DNA from: Diplonema papillatum
Lineage: Eukaryota > Euglenozoa > Diplonemea > Diplonemida > Diplonemidae
NCBI GenBank assembly: GCA_030068145.1
Contig: JAPJBO010000008.1
Coordinates: 124,001-188,000 of the forward strand
DNA length: 64,000 bases
Direction of reading: 5' to 3'
In this document: in pieces, positions 55,942 through 64,000 of the stretch
How the letters are laid out: the number at the start of each line of letters is the position of its first letter
Numbering within the stretch: the stretch's first letter is position 1
Program-made: the position numbers and the translations under genes
The notes under the pieces: generated by a model
What the model was told of the DNA's origin: nothing
What the model saw: only the letters and a program-made list of their open reading frames with translations
Database searches by the model: none

Positions 55942-56508
55942 CAGTAGCCAATCTACAGCAGAACTGTTGGAAACTGTGGCGACCACCTCCTTCTCAGATC
56001 CTGCAGGGGTTTTCCGACGCTAGCCTTCGTGGATGATGTTTCCGAGTGCTCATCGAAGGACAGAAGGTTGTCAAATACGGCCGAACACCCCCCGAACTAC
56101 AACACCAAGATATTTCCGTGTTGATGTATGCGCTGTTGCAGCTTGCTCGCTACGTCTTTCGTGAAAGGGGTTTTCCTCAGAGCTGGAGTAGACAACACAC
56201 CTGTGATTGGTGCCTGGAGGAAAGGCTTCACACAAAATCCGGTGTCCCTCCGAATGCTCTGCGAAGGCCACGATCTGGTGGACAAAGCTCTCTCACAAGT
56301 AGATCCTTTCTACGTTCCGTCGAAGGACAACCCAGCGGACGAATTCACGAGGGTCGCATCAGACGTCGGCAATAGCTTTTCTTTTCTAGCTTATTCATTT
56401 GCTGTTTTTACCTTTGATGCATTGATGCGCATCGTTCTTCTCGAAAAGACAGGACCTTTTCTAGAAAAGGGGGGGGAAGGGTTTTGGGTGTACTACAAGG
56501 ACCGCTAG

Positions 56509-56627
56509 TGCGCACAAACAAAAGAAAGCGCCATACTAGTTCTTTGTGTTAACAATGCATTGTTGGTACTAAGTACATTTGCGCCGGTAAAGACCGGCGC
56601 GCAGCGAGACTAGAGGCAGCAGTTAAA
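56509..56627. other. short spacer
   Basis: It contains GCTAGTGCGCACAAACAAAAGAAAGCGCC, split here as GCTAGTGCGCACAAAC and AAAAGAAAGCGCC. The same string recurs near 57554-57583, so the minisatellite is flanked by a ~35-bp direct repeat. Confidence 0.6.
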
Positions 56628-57185
56628 GTTCGGGAAACAGTAAAGTTCGGGCGAAAGCAAAGTTCGGGCAAAGCAAAGCAAAGCTCGGGCGAAAGCAAAG
56701 TTCGGGCAAAGCGAAGTTCTGGCGAAGCAAGTTCGGGCGATGCAAAGTTCTGGTCAAGCAAAGTTCTGGTCAAGCTAAGCTCTGGCGAAGCAAAGTTCGG
56801 GTGAAGCAAAGTTCGGCGAAGCTAAGTCAAAGCAAAGTTCAGGTGAAGCTAAGTTCTGGCGAAACAAAGTTCGGGCGAAGCTAAGTCAAAGCAAACTTCG
56901 GGTGAAGCTAAGTTCCGGTGAAGCTCAGTTCGGCGAAGCTAAGTCAGCAGCAAGTTCGGGTGAAGCTAAGTTCTGGGGAGGCTAAGTTCTGGTGAAGCAA
57001 AGTTCGGGGGAAACAAAGTTCGAGTGAAGCTAAGTTCTGGGGAAGTTCTGGTGAAGCAAAGTTCGGCAGCAAAGTTCGGGCGATGCTAAGTTCTGGTAGT
57101 AAAGTTCGGGCGAAGCTAAGTCAAAGCATAGTGCAAAGTTCGAGCGAAGCAAAGCAAAGTTCGGGCGAAGCTAAGTTCCGTCCGG
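56628..57185 (+). repeat. degenerate minisatellite of AAGTTCGGGCGAAGC-type units
   Basis: Units of about 12-17 bp, alternating AAAGTTCGGGCGAAGC, TAAGTTCTGGTGAAGC and variants, fill ~560 bp. The same words recur once more at ~58300-58335 (GATGCTAAGTTCGGGTGATG). Unit length is variable, so no frame is maintained. Confidence 0.85.
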
Positions 57186-57278
57186 GCCCGAAGTATGCAA
57201 ATACCCGGTGCCAAATCACGGGTCAAGAAAACCCCGGAGCGAGGGAATTGACCGAAGACCGAGGGGAACCAAAAAAAA

Positions 57279-57352
57279 GGTCCTCGGCGGGGTTCGAACC
57301 CGGGAACTCCAGCCCTAAACCCTGGCGCCGTTCACTCTGCCATCACGGTGTC
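57279..57352 (-). other. tRNA-like sequence, minus strand (pseudogene or SINE head)
   Basis: On the minus strand, TGGCAGAGTG (57342-57333) matches an A box and GGTTCGAACC (57300-57291) a B box at tRNA-like spacing. GACACCG starts the candidate and GCCGAGGACC ends it, followed by a T8 run (polymerase III-type terminator). Only about four of seven acceptor pairs form, so a functional tRNA is doubtful. Confidence 0.45.
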
Positions 57353-58585
57353 AATTTCCAGGGGCAAAAAAAGCTATGGCCGCTGACAAAAATTCTGACC
57401 CAAAAAAACACTACGAAAAACACTACGAAAAAGTGCCCCCGGGCTTCGCCCCCGACCCCCTAAAAAGTGGGGTTGGCTCGATAGAGCTATTAGCATACCT
57501 CTAGTCTCGGAAAATTAGTAGTTACATGAAACTTACCAAAGCAGGTGAGTTCCGCTAGTGCGCACAAACAAAAGAAAGCGCCGTACTAATTTTTTGGATA
57601 AGGACAAGTTGTTTACCACCAGCCGACGACGCCAGCACTTTTCCGCCTTTTTTATATTGATTACTGTCAACCTTGACGTTCGCATTGAAGTCTCCATGAA
57701 CTAGAACCAATCGGTGTCAAGAAAATGCCGTCGATACGCTGCCGATGAAGCGAGGACGATAGGCACCATGCGCGTATGAACGTGGTTGCGATCAAGACGG
57801 GCCAGATAGTCGAAAACACGATACTTGAGTGTTTCAGCAGCGGATCAGCAACAACAATCGGACACCGAGGCAGCGCGAGTACACGAAGGGTGTAACGGCT
57901 ATGTGGTAGGTAGATGTGTAGTAGTCCCTTCGCCGGAGATCACGTTCTGCTTGAACACCGGCTCCGCTCACCTCCTCGACATTCGTACAACTCAAGGATG
58001 TTGTCACACAGGTCCGCATTGCGTACCGCTTCCACTGCACCGCGTGGGTGCGATCGGTTTGGGCCCAAGTCGCGAAGCATCAGCTCAGCTCGCTCGCTGG
58101 AGAGGCTCTCTGACTTGAAGCACGACTACTAGCTTGTCTCTGATAGGATGACATACTTGGGTGACGGTCGTTGGTAAGCTCCTCCTGCCGAGATATGCCC
58201 GGGAAGCGAACGCTGGTGCGCGACATATCTCGGCAGGATCTTCTTTCGCATTTCCCCCCGGCTCACCCACATTTGAAATTGTGTTCATAAGTTTACCTTT
58301 GCGGTGATGCTAAGTTCGGGTGATGCTAAATTCGGCGTGTGGTAGTGTGGTGGCAAGTTCGGTGCCAGTACTCGGGGGGAGACCCCCGACTCCCATTTTA
58401 TCCAATTGACCCTAATCCCCCCTCGGGATGACTCAAAAACTGCGACATTAGACCCCGAAAGCCAAAAGAAACCCGAAAATATTTTTTCGACCAGAAAGGT
58501 GTCCTCGGCAGGGTTCGAACCGGGCCTCCAGGCCTGAAGGTCGACACCCATTAATTGATAGAGCAGAGGCAGACGTCGACACAAG
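57353..58585. other. gene-free stretch with a B-box remnant
   Basis: No supported gene. At 58501-58521, GTCCTCGGCAGGGTTCGAAC repeats the 3' half of the 57279-57352 tRNA-like sequence. An imperfect inverted repeat (CTGCCGAGATATG / CATATCTCGGCAG) lies at about 58185-58231. Confidence 0.5.
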
Positions 58586-60776
58586 TTGTTCTCTATTTTG
58601 AGTGCACAGTTGCAGATAGGTAGTCCAGCAAATCTTCTGCAGCGTCATTATGCGGAACTACATCAACTACCCACAGAACCTGATGGCTTTGCGCAGAACA
58701 GCGACGGAACAATTGGTGGTCTCGGAGGCCGCGCTGTGCAGGTGACAACAGGGACTGAATTGATGGCTGCCATTTGTGGGCGAGAGACGCCGGATACACC
58801 GATCGTCATTTTTGTTGACGGAACAATCACGTTGGACAACACTGACCATGAGGAGGCCAAGAAAGCCGGTTCGAGCTGCACCACGGGAAACAACCAGATC
58901 CGCCTTGACAAGGTCTCGCACGTGACCATCCTCGGTTTTGGTAACGCAAAGTTCGAGCAAATCGGCATTTCGGTTGTGCAATCGTCAAACATTGTGTTTC
59001 AGGGCCTGTACGTGAGCGATGTGAAGAAGGAACCCGGTTGGCCTGAATCGAATGGGGGTGACGCAATGGGCTTCTCGAGGGCGACCAACATTTGGATTGA
59101 CCACTGCACCATTGAAGCATTTGGCACTGAGAACCGAGGATACGACGGGTTGATGGACATGACCAGCGGGACGCAGAACATCACTGTGTCGTACTGTGCT
59201 CTCCTCAACTCTGGTCGTGGTGGCCTCATGGGCGGGAGCAGCTCGGATAACGCCAACAGCTTTGTCACGTTCCACCACAACTACTACTGGTACGTGACGG
59301 AGCGGCTGCCGTTGCTGCGCTACGGTACGATCCACACTTACAACAATTACGTGGTTGGGATTTCGCACTCTGGCATCAACCCGAGGCGAGGCGGGAAGGC
59401 GAAGATCGAGAACAACTACTTTTACAACAGCTTCAACCCGTTCGGCACGTTCTGGGACTCAGTGCCGGGGTTCTGGGACATCTCCGGCAACGTGCTCGAC
59501 AACATCACGTGGCACCAGTGGACGGCGAACGACATCATTCCAGGTGATAACGCAACTTCGACGATCAACATCACGATTGACTACGACTACACACTGGACA
59601 ACGCATCGTGCGTTCCCGATCTGGTGCTGGCAACTGCAGGTGCAGGCAGAGGGTTCCGTGTCTCAGATGGGGCTTGCGGTGTTGAGGGGAACCCCACGTC
59701 TCCGGTTCCATCGCTGCCGGACCCGAACACGGCAGCTACGCCGATCCCATACGTTTCGGATCCGAGCTTGAGGAAGCCCGACGCATTCGCCACCGGAACG
59801 ACTGGAGGTGACGGAGGCGACGTGCAAATTGTTGAGTCGGGGACAGCAATTCTTGAAGCCATCTGCAACCGTCCGTCAAGAGACTCGCCGTTGGTTCTTT
59901 ACTTCGAAGGCGAAGCGACCCTTGAGACCACGGACACTGCCAACACGGTAGGTCCGTCGTGCACAATCCTGCCGAATGTGATTAGTTTCGTCAACGTGTC
60001 GAACATCACACTTCACGGTTACAACGGGGGTGAGCTTCACGGCATCGGCATCCACATTGCGGACGCGTCGAACATCATCATCAAGCGCCTTCTGATTAAG
60101 GACGTCTTTGACACCAACGATGCGTCGGCTTCGAACTCTGGAGTGGCTATCCGAACCAGTGGCAAGGTGGAGAATGTGTGGATTGACCACATTGCGTTCG
60201 ACGGCCGTGAAAGCGACGACGCTGCGAAGGGTCTGCTGGAGCTCAGCGGCGAAACGAGCCAGCTGACAGTGTCTTACTGCGCGTTCAAGTGGGACCTGCC
60301 TTCTTGCTTCGTTGTTGTGAAAGACAGCAGCACGCGCATCGCAATGCACCACAACCAGTTCAACGACGCAGGCAATTCGCTTGGATGCATGGTCAGCCTG
60401 GAGTCTGGCGAAACTCACTTGTTCAACAACCGCATCTACAAATCGGAGACTGTGGGTGTGAACGTGAAGGAGAATGCTGAGGTGCTGCTGGAGCTGAACG
60501 TGTTTGAGGATGCGGTGAACCCGTTCGGCTCGATCAACTCGCCGGTGGCAGGAAAGTGGGTGCTGAAGAAGAACGAGTTCAAGAGTGTAACCTGGACGTC
60601 TTTCAACAGCGACGACGTTCCTGGCGGTCCTGACATGGAATCCACTGGGTCGATGACGGTTCCGTACGTCGCGGACATGGACATTCTGCCCTGCTTGGCC
60701 GTTGTTCTTCCCATGGCCGGCGACGGCAACCGTGACTCGAAGTTCGATTGCTACTCGCTCGTCGAAGACCTTCTCA
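58586..60776 (+). CDS. two-domain pectate lyase-like protein (PL1), copy 4
   Basis: Homology to copies 2 and 3 begins at about 58663, just before CCCACAG|AACCTG, and runs to GTATG at 60777 with only scattered changes (for example Ser to Thr before R-L-P-L-L-R, Asp to Asn in G-D-D-A-T-S). Sequence upstream is unrelated and has no good ATG or leader (the frame opens with a TTG), so a 5' exon elsewhere is likely. Domain 1 motifs are intact; domain 2 lacks R-x-P-x-x-R. Without splicing the frame stops six codons after the GTATG start. Removing 60777-60869 joins it in frame to the same C-terminal tail as copies 1 and 2, ending at TAG ~60955. Confidence 0.78.
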
Positions 60777-60869
60777 GTATGCTTTTTCAGAGTTAAAGTT
60801 CGCTTGAAATTCCGGGGGTTCAGGGTCTCCGTGGGACCGTTCTTGAATGGGTTCTCTTTTCGCACGCAG
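60777..60869 (+). other. candidate 93-nt intron in lyase copy 4, built from a dispersed motif
   Basis: It begins GTATGC and ends GCACGCAG. It contains an in-frame TAA. Its body (GAGTTAAAGTTCGCTTGAAA, then TTCCGGGGGTTCAGGGTCTCC) is the reverse complement of the core motif of the array at 5317-5917. Downstream sequence (AGAAAGGTAGGCTGGAAGAT) equals that of copies 1 and 2. Confidence 0.5.
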
Positions 60870-60957
60870 AGAAAGGTAGGCTGGAAGATGCCACAAGCAA
60901 AGAAAGACGTACCGAACCCCGCATGTTAGTGTCGTCTCAGTTTATCTCGTGTTAGTG
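60870..60957 (+). CDS. 3' exon candidate of lyase copy 4
   Basis: The sequence encodes the same tail as copies 1 and 2 (K-G-R-L-E-D-A-T-S-K-E-R-R ... M-L-V-S, ending F-I-S-C). It differs by a few substitutions, all keeping the frame, which argues that the tail is real coding sequence. Confidence 0.45.
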
Positions 60958-60963
60958 TCGCGT

Positions 60964-61135
60964 TTTCGAATGCGGGAACACGGTTCTCAATAGGGTTCCG
61001 TATTTTCATGAAAGAGTATCAAGCAAGTACTGAGGAAACCTGTCTTGCGCCCATTCATTGCAAACAAAGAAACCGGAAGGAGTACAGAGGCGTCCATCAG
61101 GTGGTCTGGTCTACGAAAGCAGTGTGTGATTCGAG
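60964..61135 (-). repeat. inverted fragment of the DIRS-like element interior
   Basis: This is the reverse complement of ~35125-35287 (AATGCGGGAACACGGTTCTC, AATAGGGTTCCGTATTTTCA, CTGTCTTGCGCCCATTCATT), immediately downstream of lyase copy 4. Confidence 0.8.
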
Positions 61136-61252
61136 ACTGGAGGTCCTATGAACATGCAATGTGACTAGCCTCTATTCGAGGCACCCCGGCGTTTCTTGGT
61201 GCAAAAAGTGTATTGTTTTTGGAAAGTGCTGAGCTAGCCTTTTTTTCCCCCT

Positions 61253-62567
61253 CCAGCACGAGGGAGTCGCCATCACGGACTCGAAAGAGAAGGCGAACGT
61301 TCTCGTGAGGCACCTCGCGACCGTCTGCAAGAAATCGGGACGCAGCGTGACAGCCCCGGACTTGACCCAGGGAGCGAATCGGTCCGCGGAAGCCGCCGAT
61401 GGCGCACAGCTGGGCGCGCAGTCCGAAGCCGATACGCCGATCACCTTGCAGGAGGTGAACAGAGCCATCGAGAAGCTGAAGAAGACGAGCCTGGACCCGG
61501 AGGGGCTGTGCCACATGGCCTCGCATCTTGGAACAACGCAAGTGTTCCCTCCCAGTGGCGACAGGCACACGTGACACCGCTCCCGAAGCCGGGCAAAGAC
61601 CGCTCGGAGCCATCGGGCTACCGGCCGATTTCACTCACGAGCATTGCATCGAAAATAATGGAGACTATTATCAAGGACCGCCTCACATTCCTCATCGAAG
61701 GAGACTCCTCGGTCCGCGCGTTCACGCCGAGCCAGGGGGGCTTCCGGATAGGAAGACGCACGGAGGAGCAGCTGTACACCGAAACGGCGGCAATCGACCG
61801 GAACCGAAGGAAAGGCCGGTACACGTGCCTACTCGTCTTCGACCTGGCGCGCGCTTTCGACACAGTCGACCACGCGCGCCTGAAGAAACGAATGGTAGAG
61901 CGGGGCATCCCGCTGAAGCTCATTCGATGGGTGGAGTCCTTCCTCAAGGGCCGAAACGCGATCTTCCGAGTGGACGGTGAGTACGGCGCCTCGGCGGAAC
62001 TTGAGGGCGGTGTTCCGCAAGGGTCTGTACTGGGAGACGCGTCGCCGCCGACGATAGAGTTCCCGGCAACCCGAGCGAACGTGGCGATCCGCGCGGACGC
62101 GTACAAAAGGAGAACGAGGAAGCACGGTCGCACGGCTCGTCGGCTGTTTGCACCACAGAGCCAACACCACGAAAAGCGAGTGACCGGACTGAACGGAAAG
62201 GCGGCTCGCACCCTGCAAGAGAGAACAATTGCGGAGGAGAGCATCGGAGAGGGCTCCGACCGGCTGACGATCTCCCTGGTGAGGGAACTCGAATGGAAGA
62301 AGACCGTCACCCTACTGGGTCTAACCTTCGACGAGGAACTGACATTCGACCAGCATGTCAGCCGAGTGACGGCGGGCGCGGCCAAACACGCGTGCGTTCT
62401 CAGGCTTGTATCCGGTGCGGCATGGGGTCATCGTACGAAGACGCTCCGCTCGCTATACTACACCTACGTACTCCCGAAGATGACGTACGATACGGCGCCT
62501 TTGCCAGACCGACGACCATGGCGAAGCTGGAGAGCCAGCACAAGGCCGGGCTTTGCGCCGTCACGGG
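61253..62567 (+). pseudogene. non-LTR retrotransposon reverse transcriptase, frameshifted and 5' truncated
   Basis: Coding begins abruptly (~61253) inside the ORF: A-I-T-D-S-K-E-K-A-N-V-L and P-I-T-L-Q-E-V-N-R-A-I-E-K-L. After a shift near 61535 it gives the LINE RT signature P-L-P-K-P-G-K-D, Y-R-P-I-S-L-T-S, F-D-L-A-R-A-F-D-T-V-D (motif A) and G-V-P-Q-G-S-V-L-G (motif B). Where Y/F-A-D-D is expected the frame reads I-R-A-D-A-Y, so the second catalytic Asp is lost. L-L-G-L-T-F-D and Y-Y-T-Y-V-L-P-K follow. Further shifts occur near 62500 and 62565. The protein would prime reverse transcription at nicked target DNA, but this copy is inactive. The 5' endonuclease is absent. Confidence 0.78.
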
Positions 62568-64000
62568 ATGCAGGGCTCGGCATCCGTGGAGGCCGTTTCG
62601 ATTGAGTCGCGAGTGCAGCCAATCTCGGTCTATGCCGATCTTCGACTTGCAACACTGTGCGAGAAGCTGGCGACCTACCCGCAGTGGCGGGACACCCTGG
62701 TCCCCACAAACAAGCACGACACGATCGCCGTCAAATACGGACTCCTGAAGAGGCGCGCGCGGACGGAAGACGTCGACAGGCAGACCCGCAAGGCGAACCC
62801 GTTCGCGCCGTGGGAGCCACGGTGCCCCAAAGTGCACATCTCGGCAACACTGAGGAAGAAGTCGGAAGACGTGGAGGCGAACAGAAGGGTAGTGGAACGT
62901 GTGCTGGCCGCCCTGCCGACGCCGCTCTTGGTAACCTGGACCGATGGCTCTGTTGTTGAGGAAACCACAATGGAACCGGCGCTAACTGTCCTCAACGGCA
63001 CAACGGAACCGACACCCACGGAGACGAAATGGGGAGGAGCCGGGTTTGCCATCGAATCCGGAGAGAATTGGTCGATACGGAGAAGCGCGCAAGACGATCT
63101 ACCCTGGTGGGCGACGAATAGCGGTCCGGCCGGCAAGTGGGCGACAAGCTACCGGGCGGAACAGGTGGCGATGCAGAGAGCCCTGCGCGTCCTCGTGGGC
63201 AGTCTGAGCAGGAGGAACGACAAAACCCTGTGGATACTGACTGACTCGAGCTCGCTCCTCCAGGACCTCGACCATGGACCACATCGCCAAGTCGACCCAG
63301 CCAACATCGAGATCTGGCAGCTGCTGGGCAAGCTCGCCGATCGTGGGTACACCATCCACCTCCAGTTCGTCTACAGCCACTGTGGACTGGCCGGGAACGA
63401 CGAAGCGGATACCCGGGCGAAGACCGGCGCCAGCTCGCCAGGAGAAAGGGGACCCCGTCCCCCGCTCACGCGATCGACGGCGGCGGCCAGGCACAAGAGC
63501 TATGTGCAGAAGAGGTGGTCGGCAGGCGTGCTGAAGGCCCACCCGGAGTTGGGCTCCCACTACGACGGGAAACTCGCACACGCGCAGATCGTCAACGGGA
63601 GGAAACTCCCGAAAATCGATCACCTCACGCGACGGGCCGAGCGTGAGATCAGGCAGATCCGCACGGGCCAGCACCGCCTCCTTCGCAATTGGTGCCGGGA
63701 GGACTACGACGCGTTAGCGAAGTCCGAACGGAGCTCGAATCGTCCCTGCCCGCATTGCGGAGAGGTAGCCGAGTGCCCGGTCTCGCACCTTTTCTTGGAC
63801 TGCGGCCATGAGGGGACGCAAGGGAAGCGTGACCTGATGTGGGAAGTGGCCTCCCCGTTACGGCGGGAGGGTGGCCAACCGGTGTGGATACCGAGACACG
63901 AACAGCTGTGGAGATTGCTGTTCGAACACCCGGAGACGGCACTCGAGTACCTGCAAGGGACCGGACTGCTGGAGGAGTACCGGATACTCGTGCCGACCAC
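62568..64000 (+). CDS. RNase H and zinc-motif C-terminal part of the non-LTR element (runs off window)
   Basis: One frame is open from an internal ATG at 62568 to the window end, continuing the RT ORF after a frameshift. RNase H residues, numbered from that ATG, are D126 (W-T-D-G-S), E198 (Y-R-A-E-Q), D226 (L-T-D-S-S), H271 and D281 (S-H-C-G-L-A-G-N-D-E-A-D). Near residues 394-412 is C-P-H-C ... H-L-F-L-D-C, the CCHC motif typical after RNase H in I/Ingi-type elements. All RNase H catalytic positions are intact, unlike the RT centre. The 3' end, poly(A) or tail repeat lies beyond the window. Confidence 0.75.
   Translation, partial: MQGSASVEAVSIESRVQPISVYADLRLATLCEKLATYPQWRDTLVPTNKHDTIAVKYGLLKRRARTEDVDRQTRKANPFAPWEPRCPKVHISATLRKKSEDVEANRRVVERVLAALPTPLLVTWTDGSVVEETTMEPALTVLNGTTEPTPTETKWGGAGFAIESGENWSIRRSAQDDLPWWATNSGPAGKWATSYRAEQVAMQRALRVLVGSLSRRNDKTLWILTDSSSLLQDLDHGPHRQVDPANIEIWQLLGKLADRGYTIHLQFVYSHCGLAGNDEADTRAKTGASSPGERGPRPPLTRSTAAARHKSYVQKRWSAGVLKAHPELGSHYDGKLAHAQIVNGRKLPKIDHLTRRAEREIRQIRTGQHRLLRNWCREDYDALAKSERSSNRPCPHCGEVAECPVSHLFLDCGHEGTQGKRDLMWEVASPLRREGGQPVWIPRHEQLWRLLFEHPETALEYLQGTGLLEEYRILVPT

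Larger units (their letters stand above)
54173..56508 (+). pseudogene. reverse transcriptase-RNase H ORF of the VIPER/TATE-like element, heavily broken
   Basis: In order and across frames: an N-terminal part (I-D-R-L-W-S-A-L-H-F-Y-D-Y), fingers F-C-V-P-K-K-R (54479), motif A A-W-F-D-F-K-T (~54600), L-F-S-F-R-T-K-L-D, motif B L-P-M-G-Y-S-A-A-P-Q-L-G-Q (~54790), then thumb V-L-G-L-E-L-D. Between motif B and thumb no Y-x-D-D can be read. After a 0.6-kb insertion, RNase H resumes with G-F-S-D-A-S (~56005), an in-frame TGA, P-P-E-L-Q-H-Q-D, G-V-D-N-T-P-V-I-G and P-S-K-D-N-P-A-D-E-F-T-R. RNase H acidic residues persist, but the RT centre and reading frame are lost. Confidence 0.65.

Overview
The window looks like a gene-poor, repeat-rich nuclear segment of a heterotrophic protist. 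Coding islands are GC-rich with GC-ending codons. They sit in long pyrimidine/purine-skewed spacers holding G/C homopolymers (35 G at 3878, 23 C at 2215), minisatellites and dispersed repeats. There are no operons, ribosome-binding sites or other bacterial features, and GTATG/AG splice-like boundaries are visible. The element at 52.75-56.5 kb has the order gag, tyrosine recombinase, RT-RNase H. I know that order from VIPER/TATE-type elements of kinetoplastids. Together with an amplified secreted pectate lyase, this makes a euglenozoan, perhaps a diplonemid, my best guess. That assignment is inference; no rRNA or spliced-leader gene is present to settle it.

Layout. 1-3.9 kb: low-complexity spacer. 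3.97-7.3 kb: a signal-peptide plus C-type-lectin-like ORF and a multi-pass membrane ORF, probably two exons of one surface-protein gene separated by an intron that contains a tandem array. 7.3-19.8 kb: no convincing gene, several dispersed repeat families and a perfect 42-bp palindrome. 19.8-22.1 kb: a decayed Mutator-like transposase on the minus strand, with an inverted-repeat pair inside. 22.2-28.3 kb: hairpin repeats and tandem arrays. 28.5-29.1 kb: a five-ankyrin-repeat protein.

31-61 kb is dominated by four near-identical copies of a two-domain family-1 polysaccharide lyase (pectate lyase). Only the first copy has a signal peptide. They are interleaved with mobile elements: (i) a DIRS/Kangaroo-like element at 33.3-39.0 kb, with ~310-bp inverted terminal repeats, an antisense tyrosine recombinase and a sense RT-RNase H; (ii) a truncated duplicate of its left end at 41.6-43.0 kb; (iii) a tyrosine-recombinase element with a Cys-rich ORF at 44.5-47.0 kb; (iv) a zinc-finger plus tyrosine-recombinase ORF set at 51.3-52.8 kb; (v) the VIPER-like element at 52.75-56.5 kb, itself interrupted by a ~0.6-kb inverted-repeat element. 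From 61.25 kb to the end lies a frameshifted non-LTR retrotransposon with an RNase H domain.

How it fits together. The lyase would be secreted and cleave pectin or a similar polyuronate of algal or plant walls. In its N-terminal beta-helix domain the catalytic R-x-P-x-x-R motif is intact; in the C-terminal copy of the fold it is gone. The lyase copies share one homology block that ends at the same splice-donor-like site, and each lies close to a fragment of one and the same element. This suggests amplification by segmental duplication or element-mediated movement, followed by gene conversion.
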